Assembly (NCBI GenBank): GCA_964346185.1
Contig: CAYFTR010000007.1
Span: forward strand, 1-62,394
Length of the DNA stretch: 62,394 nucleotides
Direction: 5' to 3'
Origin: JAAYJS01 sp964346185
Lineage (GTDB): Bacteria > Bacillota > Clostridia > Eubacteriales > Eubacteriaceae
A model generated the notes under the pieces. The model searched no databases. It saw only the letters and a list, made by a program, of their open reading frames with translations, and was not told where the DNA came from. Shown here in pieces: positions 36,028 through 42,923 of this stretch (position 1 is its first letter; each line of letters begins with the position of its first letter). Made by a program: the position numbers and the translations under genes.

Positions 36028-36092
36028 ACAATTACTCCTTTACATCATACCTTAATGTGAAAAAACTTCAAATTTACATTGAAGATGAAAAT

Positions 36093-36121
36093 ATTATACT
36101 CTTTACAATAATTATTTTCAA
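36093..36121 (-). promoter_or_regulatory. Sigma-A promoter of the serC operon
   Basis: TTGAAA (36116-36121) and TATAAT (36093-36098) on the minus strand are 17 bases apart. Downstream in the leader, CTTCAA/TTGAAG (36066-36071, 36079-36084) form a small inverted repeat. Confidence 0.85.
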
Positions 36122-36323
36122 GGCTTCGATGATAGAATAGCGTTGCATTTCGGTTAAAACCGCATTAAATTTAGAGTTTTCATCGACTTGCTTATCTTGA
36201 AAATGTTTTAAACAATTTACCCTTTTGTGATTAAGTTTTAATCTTATCTTTTGTATTATAATTTGCTACGAAGACTTTAATTTAAAGTTTCATTCAATTA
36301 TACAGAATAGAAAAGGTATCGAT

Positions 36324-37190
36324 ATGCAATATTTCGGTGCGGTCTACCGCCCTCCTTCAGAAGCAAATTCACTAATTATTCAGGCGACCATCGGTTGCTC
36401 TCAAAACACTTGTACTTTTTGCGGTATGTATAAAGATGAACGCTTTGTCATCAGACCGGAAGAAGCGGTTCTTAATGATTTACGGGAAATGTCTGTTCAC
36501 TCGGATTATATCTTTAAGGTTTTTTTTGCCGACGGCGATGCCCTCATCATACCCACGGCTACTCTTGTTACCTATTTGGATGCGGTTAAAGCACTCTACC
36601 CCAATTGTAAAAAAATCGGCTTATATGCCTCCCCCAAAAGCATTCAGACAAAAACACCCGAGGATTTGGCACTGCTACGCTCCAAAGGCTTAACCATTGC
36701 TTATTTGGGTTTGGAATCCGGCTCCGACAGGATTTTAAAAAACATCAAAAAAGGCGTAACCGCCAAAGAGATGATTGCCTGTACCCACAAATTAAAGACG
36801 GCCGGTATATTAACCTCGGTGACTGTCATTAACGGACTGGGCGGTCGCCAATATATGGAAGAACATGCCGTAGAAACCGGCAAAGTACTCACCGCCATGG
36901 GGGCTGATTACATCGGTTTATTAACGCTGACCCTGGAAGTCGGTACACCACTCTATGAGGATTATCGTGAGGGGCGTTTTACTTTATTGACCTCACGGGA
37001 AGTCCTTTTGGAAATTCGAAAAATGATTGAGCATACTTCTTCACCGGGGACAGTGTTCAGAAGTAACCACGCCTCCAACTACGTCGCTTTACGCGGCACC
37101 TTTGATGAGGATAAGGATAAACTGCTAAATATTCTGGATTTTGTCTTAATGCAAGACAAACACCTGCCCGACAGGTTTCCTGTGGAATAA
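36324..37190 (+). CDS. Radical SAM protein of unknown substrate (C-X4-C-X2-C type)
   Basis: The 288-residue protein has an N-terminal cluster motif GCSQNTCTFCGMYKDERF (about 27-44), in which Cys spacing is C-X4-C-X2-C instead of the usual C-X3-C-X2-C. Later segments YLGLESGSDRILKNIKKGV and TSVTVINGLGG are typical SAM-binding strands of Elp3/MiaB-like radical SAM proteins. This family is widespread in Firmicutes and has no proven reaction. The start at 36324 has AAAGGT eight bases upstream. It is one of only two plus-strand genes, divergent from serC, and ends at a strong bidirectional terminator. Confidence 0.82.
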   Translation: MQYFGAVYRPPSEANSLIIQATIGCSQNTCTFCGMYKDERFVIRPEEAVLNDLREMSVHSDYIFKVFFADGDALIIPTATLVTYLDAVKALYPNCKKIGLYASPKSIQTKTPEDLALLRSKGLTIAYLGLESGSDRILKNIKKGVTAKEMIACTHKLKTAGILTSVTVINGLGGRQYMEEHAVETGKVLTAMGADYIGLLTLTLEVGTPLYEDYREGRFTLLTSREVLLEIRKMIEHTSSPGTVFRSNHASNYVALRGTFDEDKDKLLNILDFVLMQDKHLPDRFPVE

Positions 37191-37365
37191 GCGACAATTT
37201 TTTTCTTAAGTATTTCTGATTTTACGTTGTTTTTAATAAGCATTTAAGTAAAATTTTCTATAATAAAACACAAGAAGAGAAAACAGCGAATTCTCTCACT
37301 AATTTAATCAGTTTATACAATAGAAATTTCTATTGTTAACAAAATAATACCTTCTAATTTATCCC

Positions 37366-37391
37366 AAAAAAGCCCCGTACGGGGCTTTTTT
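37366..37391. terminator. Bidirectional terminator after the radical SAM gene
   Basis: The perfect palindrome consists of AAAAAAGCCCCGT and its complement, with A-tract and T-tract on either side, so it can end transcription from both directions. Confidence 0.9.
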
Positions 37392-37548
37392 GTATTTAAA
37401 ATACCCACAACACTCACAGGCTTCTCCTCTTATAACTCCGCACTCATAAAAATAACGCCATCGCCCTTTAAGAAACTCCTACATTTACTATAGCAACTTA
37501 TCGTCGCAACTTTTTATACAGTCCAAAGCCTTTATTTTATACGAAAAA

Positions 37549-37575
37549 ATACCCCCACCTTTTCGGTGGGGGTAT
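37549..37575 (-). terminator. Terminator of the ferritin gene
   Basis: ATACCCCCACC (37549-37559) pairs with GGTGGGGGTAT (37565-37575), followed by six T on the minus strand, 18 bases after the ferritin stop. Confidence 0.92.
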
Positions 37576-37593
37576 CAACAGTTGTTTGGTTCA

Positions 37594-38082
37594 TTACTCT
37601 CTTCTTCCCAATTCCGCGTCAAATCTGAATACTTCAATCATATTGTCGCCGACAACTTTCAGTCTTTGAACAAATGGTTTTAAGGTGTTTTCTTCTTCTC
37701 TTTGTTCCATAAAGAACCAGTTTAGGAATTCCAAGGTGTCGTAGCAGCCTTCTTCCTGAGCTTTTTTTGCCAACGCGTAAATGTTGGATGTAACCAGTTT
37801 TTCGTGTGCCAGTGCGGCTTCCATCACTTCCAGTAAGCTGTTGTACTCGTTTTTCGGTTCCGGAATTGCTTTTTGAGACACATCTCCGTCCATATCCGCA
37901 ATAAATTCGTAGAATTTCATTGCGTGTTCAATTTCTTCTTGGGCTTGCAATTTTAACCAATGAGCTGTGCCGTCCAAGCCTTTATTGGTGCTGTCGGCTG
38001 CCATTGCCAAATATACATATGCGGATTCCAATTCAAAATTATATTGATCATTTAACATTTCCAATAATTGTTTACTAGCCAT
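37594..38082 (-). CDS. ftnA: Non-heme ferritin
   Basis: This 162-residue four-helix ferritin has ferroxidase residues in FELESAYVYL (Glu at about 17), QEEIEHAMKFY (Glu/His at about 50-53), HEKLVT (Glu at about 94) and FFMEQREEE (about 126-131), as in bacterial FtnA. It stores iron as ferric oxide in a 24-subunit shell and protects against ferrous-iron/peroxide damage. It is a single-gene unit with a near-consensus promoter and its own terminator; GGAGG precedes the ATG. No clear Fur or PerR box was recognised in the promoter. Confidence 0.94.
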   Translation of the reverse strand: MASKQLLEMLNDQYNFELESAYVYLAMAADSTNKGLDGTAHWLKLQAQEEIEHAMKFYEFIADMDGDVSQKAIPEPKNEYNSLLEVMEAALAHEKLVTSNIYALAKKAQEEGCYDTLEFLNWFFMEQREEENTLKPFVQRLKVVGDNMIEVFRFDAELGRRE

Positions 38083-38147
38083 GATATACCTCCATGCTAT
38101 CGGTTTAATACTATTTTAATTCTGTTAACAAATTTATTTATGTGTAT

Positions 38148-38176
38148 ATTGTAATCATTCTATTCTACGATGTCAA
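38148..38176 (-). promoter_or_regulatory. Sigma-A promoter of the ferritin gene
   Basis: TTGACA (38171-38176) and TACAAT (38148-38153) on the minus strand are 17 bases apart, about 65 bases before the start codon. Confidence 0.9.
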
Positions 38177-38226
38177 GTTTCGATTAAAAAGTAAAGATAC
38201 ATTCAAGGTTTTCATTTAACTTGTTG

Positions 38227-39381
38227 TTAAGCCCGTGCCTCCCGTTTCATAAAGAAAGAAAAGATGACCGACAAGGCGACAAATCCCACCACGGAAAAAA
38301 TAAATTTATCCTGAATGCGACCGAAGCCCCCGCTGATAAAGTTGACAATAATCGGCGAGAGGAACATGCCCATATTCATAGCACCGTTAACTAAGGCGAT
38401 ACCCACATCTTTTTTAGCGGGACCTGCCGCTTCCGAAGCCAAAAACATAACTGTCGGCATAGTTGCCGATAAACAAAAGCCCAGTAAACCGCCGGCAACA
38501 AACATTAGGACAGCATTCGATGCAATTAAGGCAATAAAGCACCCGACCCCGCCGGCCAACATGGTGACCGCCAACAATTTGTCTTTAAACAATTGGCTGA
38601 TTTTTCCATAAAATATACCGGTCAACATACCGATACCCATCATAAAGGAAATCATCAAACCGCTGGTGGATGCACTTCCCCAACCCCTATCCATAACGAT
38701 TGCCGCCACATTGGATTGAAAGGTAAAAAGAAAAATACCGAAAGCAAAAAGGGCAAGGGTGTAAAACCATACTTTTCCGGACATGGCACTATCACCTGCC
38801 GATACTTCTGCGGAAGCCGGCGTCGGATCATTTGCCGGCAAATTGCGAAGGACAATCCAAATAACCGGTAAAAATAAAATATAAATGATGTAGGCGTTAA
38901 TCCAATCGAATCCCGCTAATATTCCCGAAATAAGTGCCCATACCATCGAACCGCCGTTGACAAAAGCGGATTGTAAACCCATTAATTGTTTGCTTTCTTC
39001 CCCGGCAAAATAATCGGATATTACGGCAATGGATAGGGTCGCATTAATCCCCTGTGCCACCCCGATCAACACGGCACCGACCAATAAAGCAATAAAGGCG
39101 GTTTTCCCTAATAAAAAAGCAATGCCTCCACCGAGCATACCGCAGATAAGGCCGAAGATAATAATTATTTTTTTTGAAATTTTTAATGACGCCGGTCCCG
39201 CCGCCACCGAAAATGCAATTCCGACTAAGGCCGGCAATGTTAGGATTAAAGAAATCGTATTCGGATTTTTATCCGGGTAGTGAATCGCAACATCTGCCAA
39301 AATAGCCGATGCGGTCACCGAAATCATAATAAGCGACGCGATCGCAAAGACCGCAACTTTAATTTTATTTTTATTTACCAC
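38227..39381 (-). CDS. Major facilitator superfamily transporter
   Basis: The 384-residue protein starts at a GTG preceded by AAGAGG; longer in-frame starts lack a ribosome site. It has about twelve hydrophobic helices, with the first at about 7-27 and a loop IHYPDKNPNTISLILTLPALVGIAF typical of the first MFS loop. A second-half repeat begins near SGKVWFYTLALFAFGIFLF (about 205). The family pumps or imports small molecules across the cytoplasmic membrane; nothing in the sequence or neighbours tells the substrate. It seems to be transcribed alone. Confidence 0.85.
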   Translation of the reverse strand: MVNKNKIKVAVFAIASLIMISVTASAILADVAIHYPDKNPNTISLILTLPALVGIAFSVAAGPASLKISKKIIIIFGLICGMLGGGIAFLLGKTAFIALLVGAVLIGVAQGINATLSIAVISDYFAGEESKQLMGLQSAFVNGGSMVWALISGILAGFDWINAYIIYILFLPVIWIVLRNLPANDPTPASAEVSAGDSAMSGKVWFYTLALFAFGIFLFTFQSNVAAIVMDRGWGSASTSGLMISFMMGIGMLTGIFYGKISQLFKDKLLAVTMLAGGVGCFIALIASNAVLMFVAGGLLGFCLSATMPTVMFLASEAAGPAKKDVGIALVNGAMNMGMFLSPIIVNFISGGFGRIQDKFIFSVVGFVALSVIFSFFMKREARA

Positions 39382-39546
39382 AAATTTCCTCTTTATTTTA
39401 ATAACAAGATAGCCCATCGGGGACTTTTTGTCAGAGCTCCTTGACCCCATACTTTTGTAATCTCAATGAGTGGCACTGCAATGACAAGGGGCATACACCC
39501 ACTTAAACAACTTACCGTTTTTTACCGACGCTACGGTAACCACTTA

Positions 39547-39611
39547 AAAAACCCGAGATTTAAACTTCGGTGCTGAAAATTCGTACAAAGTTTAAACGTC
39601 GGGCTTTGCTG
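39547..39611 (-). terminator. Terminator of the ABC transporter operon
   Basis: An imperfect stem joins AAACCCGAGATTTAAAC with GTTTAAACGTCGGGCTTT. On the minus strand it ends in CGGGTTTTTT, giving a U-tract, directly after the ATPase gene stop at 39614. Confidence 0.72.
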
Positions 39612-39613
39612 TT

Positions 39614-40411
39614 TTATTTACTTAGCAAGGCATCGTCCTGGTCAAAGGTTTTATGACTGACTTGTTCGAAGGCTTCCAACAATTTTGCAACGGTAAGGTT
39701 TCTTTTTTCCTCGCCTTTAACATCGATAATAATTTTACCTTCTTCCATCATAATGAGACGATTACCCAGACGAATAGCATCGCGCATATTGTGGGTAATC
39801 ATTAAGGTTGTCAATTGATTTTCGGCGACAATGCTGTCGGTTAAGTCCAAAACCTTTTCCGCCGTTTTCGGATCCAACGCCGCCGTATGTTCGTCGAGCA
39901 ACAAAAGGGCGGGGCGTGCCAACACCGCCATCAACAATGTAATTGCCTGCCTTTGTCCGCCGGAAAGCAAACCCACTTTCGCCGTTAATCTGTTTTCCAA
40001 ACCCAAGCCCAGACGCTCCAACCGTTCGGCGTATACATTTTGATTGGTGGTATCAATCCCCCAACTTAAGCCCAGTTTTTTACCCCGACGTGCCGCCAGC
40101 GCCAAGTTTTCCTGAAGCATCATACCGGCTGCCGTTCCCAACATAGGGTCTTGAAATACCCGACCGATAAATTGTGCTCTTTGATGTTCCGCCATTTTGG
40201 TAACATCCTTACCGTCTATTTGAATGGTTCCCTGATCGACAGGATACACCCCGGCTATACTGTTAAGCAAAGTAGATTTCCCTGCACCGTTACCACCGAT
40301 GACGGTCACAAAATCGCCGGGTTCCATATGCAGGCTGACCGCATCCAATGCTGTTTTTTCGTTGATAGTGCCTTTATAAAAGGTTTTACTGACAGATTCG
40401 ATGTGCAGCAT
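39614..40411 (-). CDS. ABC transporter ATP-binding protein (TrpZ-like)
   Basis: With the ATG at 40411 (AAAGGAAG upstream) the protein has 265 residues. It shows Walker A GGNGAGKSTLLN near 40, Q-loop VFQDPMLGTAAGM, signature LLSGGQRQAITLL near 145, Walker B PALLLLDEHTA and switch His in MITHNMRD. The family (COG1101) goes with COG4120 permeases and COG2984 binding proteins, which include the streptococcal tryptophan transporter TrpXYZ. The start overlaps the permease gene's last bases, so the two are coupled. Because of the Tyr-coded leader upstream of the binding-protein gene, uptake of tyrosine or another aromatic amino acid is inferred. Confidence 0.9.
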   Translation of the reverse strand: MLHIESVSKTFYKGTINEKTALDAVSLHMEPGDFVTVIGGNGAGKSTLLNSIAGVYPVDQGTIQIDGKDVTKMAEHQRAQFIGRVFQDPMLGTAAGMMLQENLALAARRGKKLGLSWGIDTTNQNVYAERLERLGLGLENRLTAKVGLLSGGQRQAITLLMAVLARPALLLLDEHTAALDPKTAEKVLDLTDSIVAENQLTTLMITHNMRDAIRLGNRLIMMEEGKIIIDVKGEEKRNLTVAKLLEAFEQVSHKTFDQDDALLSK

Positions 40412-40412
40412 T

Positions 40413-41294
40413 TCAGACACTTCCTTTCTTGTTACGCAATTTTTCCTGAATGAGGGGCATTGAAAGTGCCAAAGCAACCAATAAAGCGGTAAACAATTTT
40501 AAGTCGTCGGGCTTTAAACCCATTTGTAATACCAGTGCGATGACCATACGGTAAACTACGGAACCCAGTATAACGGAAATTAAACAATTTTTAAAACTGC
40601 GAACGCCGAACAATACCTCGCCGATAATCACCGATGCCAAACCGATAACAATAGTACCGATACCCATGCCGACATCCGCAAAACCGTTGTTTTGCGCGAT
40701 AAAGCCCCCCGCCAAACCGACCAGACCGTTGGCGAGTACCAAACCGATCATAATGGTTTGATCCGTATCTACCCCTTGGGCACGAATCATTTGAGGGTTA
40801 AAGCCGGTCGCACGAATGGCCATACCGATTTCGGTACCGAAAAACCAGTACATCCACACGGCAACGGCAACTACAAATACAATACCCAGTAATAAACTGG
40901 CGATGCTTTTGCTCAAACCGAAACCTTGAATAAGCGTTATCACCGTATCCGATCCCAATATCGGTAAATTGGCTTTTCCCATAATACGTAAATTAACGGA
41001 ATACATGCCAATCATGGTTAGGATTCCGGATAAAAGTGCGGGGATTTTTAATTTGGTATGAAATATTCCGGTCGCCGCACCGCCGACCATCCCCGCCAGT
41101 GCCGCCGCTAATAATGCGAGAAAGGGGTTCACCTCGGCGGTAATAAGGGTCGCGGCAACCGCCGCTCCTAAGGGAAAGGTTCCCTCAACGGAAAGATCCG
41201 CGACATCCAATACCCGATAGGTAATGTAAACGCCAAGAGCAAGTATTGCCCAAAACAAACCTTGTGTGACAGTAGAGATCAATAAATTAAACAT
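40413..41294 (-). CDS. ABC transporter permease (TrpY-like, COG4120)
   Basis: The 293-residue membrane protein has about eight helices and belongs to the branched-chain/COG4120-type permeases (ALGVYITYRVLDVADLSVEGTFPLGAAVAATLI near the N-terminus; VDTDQTIMIGLVLANGLVGLAGG as the cytoplasmic coupling region). It is the channel subunit of the transporter whose binding protein lies upstream and ATPase downstream. Only one permease gene is present, so the channel is probably a homodimer. Confidence 0.9.
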   Translation of the reverse strand: MFNLLISTVTQGLFWAILALGVYITYRVLDVADLSVEGTFPLGAAVAATLITAEVNPFLALLAAALAGMVGGAATGIFHTKLKIPALLSGILTMIGMYSVNLRIMGKANLPILGSDTVITLIQGFGLSKSIASLLLGIVFVVAVAVWMYWFFGTEIGMAIRATGFNPQMIRAQGVDTDQTIMIGLVLANGLVGLAGGFIAQNNGFADVGMGIGTIVIGLASVIIGEVLFGVRSFKNCLISVILGSVVYRMVIALVLQMGLKPDDLKLFTALLVALALSMPLIQEKLRNKKGSV

Positions 41295-41391
41295 AGATTC
41301 CTCTTATTCAAAGTTTCGGCCCAAACAGTAACCCCCTTCGGCATTTGTGCCTTTATACGGGGCTCTGTCCTATTTTAGCCGTTTTATCAAC

Positions 41392-41433
41392 AGGGGATAC
41401 AACCCCGCCCTTATCGGAACGAGTGTATCCCCT
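41392..41433 (-). promoter_or_regulatory. Intercistronic hairpin between binding-protein and permease genes
   Basis: AGGGGATACA (41392-41401) pairs perfectly with TGTATCCCCT (41424-41433). The T-tract is on the plus-strand side, so for the minus-strand mRNA it is a stable hairpin without a U-tract, the kind that protects the upstream message and gives excess binding protein. Confidence 0.7.
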
Positions 41434-41477
41434 TTTTTTGAATGCACGACAGTACCCGCCGTGACGTCGGTTGCGTT

Positions 41478-42494
41478 TTACTCGAGCACTTCGTCAGCTT
41501 TGTCCAATATATCTTGGGGGATCGTTAAACCGATGGCATCTGCTTCTTTTTTATTTACCACCGTCGTGTAGGTTTTTTGTGCTTCAATGGGCATTTCGGC
41601 GGGTGTCGCCTCACCTTTTAAGATTTTAGCCGCCATGATTCCGGCTTGTTTACCCAATTCGTAGTAGCTGATACCGACGGTTGCGGTAGCTCCGGCTCTG
41701 ACGGGACCTTCTTCCCCCGCGACGACCGGCAATTTGTTTTCTCTTGTAATGTCCGCCAAAACGGGCATGGCCGATGCCACGTTGTTATCGGTAGGAACAT
41801 AGATACCATCTACCTTTCCGACCAAGCTGGTTGCCACCTGTTGCATGTCGTTGACATTGGAAATGGTTACTTCTTCAACCTTAATGCCTTTGCCCGTTGC
41901 GTATTCTTTGACACGATCCGCCTGAATTTGAGAGTTAATTTCGCTGGAGGTGTAAATAACACCTATAGACTTGGCTTCGGGTGCCAAGGTCAATAACAGG
42001 TCTACCTGTTCTTCTACGGGATTCATATCTGTGGTGCCGGTGACATTACCGCCGGGTTTTTCGTTGCTTTCCGCCAGTTTCGCTTCAACGTAATCGGTAA
42101 TGGCCGTACCGACAATCGGAATGTCGGGGGTTGCGTTGGCCATGGTTTGTGCTGCCGGTGTCGCTACGGCACAAATTAAGTCGACGTCGTTTCCTACAAA
42201 GCGGTCGGCAATATTTTTAAGGTTGGCTTGATCCGCCTGAGCGTTTTGTTGGTCGATCTCCAAGTTTTTGCCAACTTCAAAACCTTCTTCTTTCAGACCG
42301 TCTACCATGCCTTTGTTCGCCTGATCCAGCGCTTCGTGTTCCACGAATTGTACAATACCTACTTTATAGGTTTTTTCGCCATCCGTCGTGGCGGTTTTGT
42401 CGGTGTTTCCTCCGCCGCAACCTGTTACAACTAACGCAATCATTAAAATTGCCATGACCGTTGCGATCATTTTTTTAAATACGTTTTTCTTCAT
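41478..42494 (-). CDS. ABC transporter substrate-binding lipoprotein (TrpX-like, COG2984)
   Basis: The 338-residue protein has a lipoprotein signal: a hydrophobic stretch and lipobox VVTGCGGG with the lipidated Cys at 26. The mature part is the PF04392 two-lobed binding fold (YKVGIVQFVEHEALDQANKGMVDGL, VDLICAVATPAAQTMANAT, GIYVPTDNNVASAM, GISYYELGKQAG). Homologues include TrpX of Streptococcus, which binds tryptophan. It is the first structural gene of the transporter, and the upstream leader peptide and terminator suggest control by charged tRNA-Tyr, so tyrosine is the best guess for its ligand. Confidence 0.9.
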   Translation of the reverse strand: MKKNVFKKMIATVMAILMIALVVTGCGGGNTDKTATTDGEKTYKVGIVQFVEHEALDQANKGMVDGLKEEGFEVGKNLEIDQQNAQADQANLKNIADRFVGNDVDLICAVATPAAQTMANATPDIPIVGTAITDYVEAKLAESNEKPGGNVTGTTDMNPVEEQVDLLLTLAPEAKSIGVIYTSSEINSQIQADRVKEYATGKGIKVEEVTISNVNDMQQVATSLVGKVDGIYVPTDNNVASAMPVLADITRENKLPVVAGEEGPVRAGATATVGISYYELGKQAGIMAAKILKGEATPAEMPIEAQKTYTTVVNKKEADAIGLTIPQDILDKADEVLE

Positions 42495-42566
42495 TGTTCA
42501 CTCCTTTTCTTTTTACAATCACATTTTGCCGATCGGTTAAGGGTTATAATAACGGATTACAACCAT

Positions 42567-42593
42567 AAAAAAATCCGGTCGCCGGTACCGGAT
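42567..42593 (-). terminator. Attenuator terminator in the ABC transporter leader
   Basis: On the minus strand ATCCGGT (42593-42587) pairs with ACCGGAT (42579-42573) and runs into a T-tract, 66 bases after the leader stop codon and about 70 before the binding-protein gene. GTACCG (42621-42616) can instead pair with CGGTAC (42590-42585) inside the 5' arm, offering an antiterminator. Confidence 0.85.
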
Positions 42594-42659
42594 GATTTTT
42601 AAAACAAATTCACTTCGGTACAAGTCCCACTGAAAATAGGCCTATACCGTTCTTTGAAC

Positions 42660-42728
42660 TTAGATATAGCCCTTTTGTACGAAGTAGTAATAGTATGCCT
42701 CTGTGATGGGGCAATGCAGGATTTTCAT
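42660..42728 (-). CDS. Tyrosine-rich leader peptide (22 aa) of a putative transcription attenuator
   Basis: This short gene has ATG at 42728, CAGGAG six bases upstream and a TAA stop at 42660-42662. It encodes 22 residues with the run YYYYF at positions 12-16 and another Tyr at 21. Four consecutive Tyr codons behind a good ribosome site, between a sigma-A promoter and an intrinsic terminator, are what ribosome-mediated attenuation requires: lack of charged tRNA-Tyr should stall the ribosome on the run. Downstream pairings compatible with switching are AGGGCTATA (42673-42665) with TATAGGCCT (42646-42638), CGGTA (42649-42645) with TACCG (42620-42616), and the latter with the terminator arm. The structural gene that follows is an aromatic amino-acid-type binding protein. 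Confidence 0.82.
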   Translation of the reverse strand: MKILHCPITEAYYYYFVQKGYI

Positions 42729-42760
42729 AACAGACTCCTGAATAATGATAATATGGGACA

Positions 42761-42789
42761 ATGATAACCGAGATGTTTCTAAAAATCAA
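42761..42789 (-). promoter_or_regulatory. Sigma-A promoter of the leader peptide / ABC transporter operon
   Basis: TTGATT (42784-42789) and TATCAT (42761-42766) on the minus strand have a 17-base spacer. Transcription would start near 42754, about 26 bases before the leader ATG. Confidence 0.8.
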
Positions 42790-42854
42790 GGGGATAACAG
42801 TATTTAATACAATTTTTGTCTATATTCATGCATTGCTGTTTATTTTGAATTTTT

Positions 42855-42877
42855 AAAAAGCACCCGAAGGTGCTTTT
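42855..42877 (-). terminator. Terminator of hcp
   Basis: AAAAGCACC (42856-42864) and GGTGCTTTT (42869-42877) form a stem with a CGAA-type tetraloop. TTTTT follows on the minus strand, 47 bases after the hcp stop. Confidence 0.88.
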
Positions 42878-42923
42878 AATTGTTGTATAGATGAAAAATA
42901 TGGTCGAATACGTTTTTCTTCTT

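Larger units (their letters stand above)
37191..37593. other. Intergenic region with two terminators and a palindrome
   Basis: No gene is apparent. It contains the 20-base palindrome ACAATAGAAATTTCTATTGT (37317-37336), a bidirectional terminator (37366-37391) and the ferritin terminator (37549-37575). Confidence 0.6.
42495..42923. other. Regulatory leader of the aromatic ABC transporter operon and hcp terminator
   Basis: The region between the binding-protein gene and hcp holds, in minus-strand order, the hcp terminator (42855-42877), a sigma-A promoter (42761-42789), a 22-codon leader ORF (42660-42728) and a terminator hairpin (42567-42593), all listed separately. Confidence 0.85.

Noticed and set aside
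36061..36090. Second T-box or amino-acid leader before serC
   Set aside because: Only a six-base inverted repeat is present; there is no T-box core, terminator or short leader ORF.
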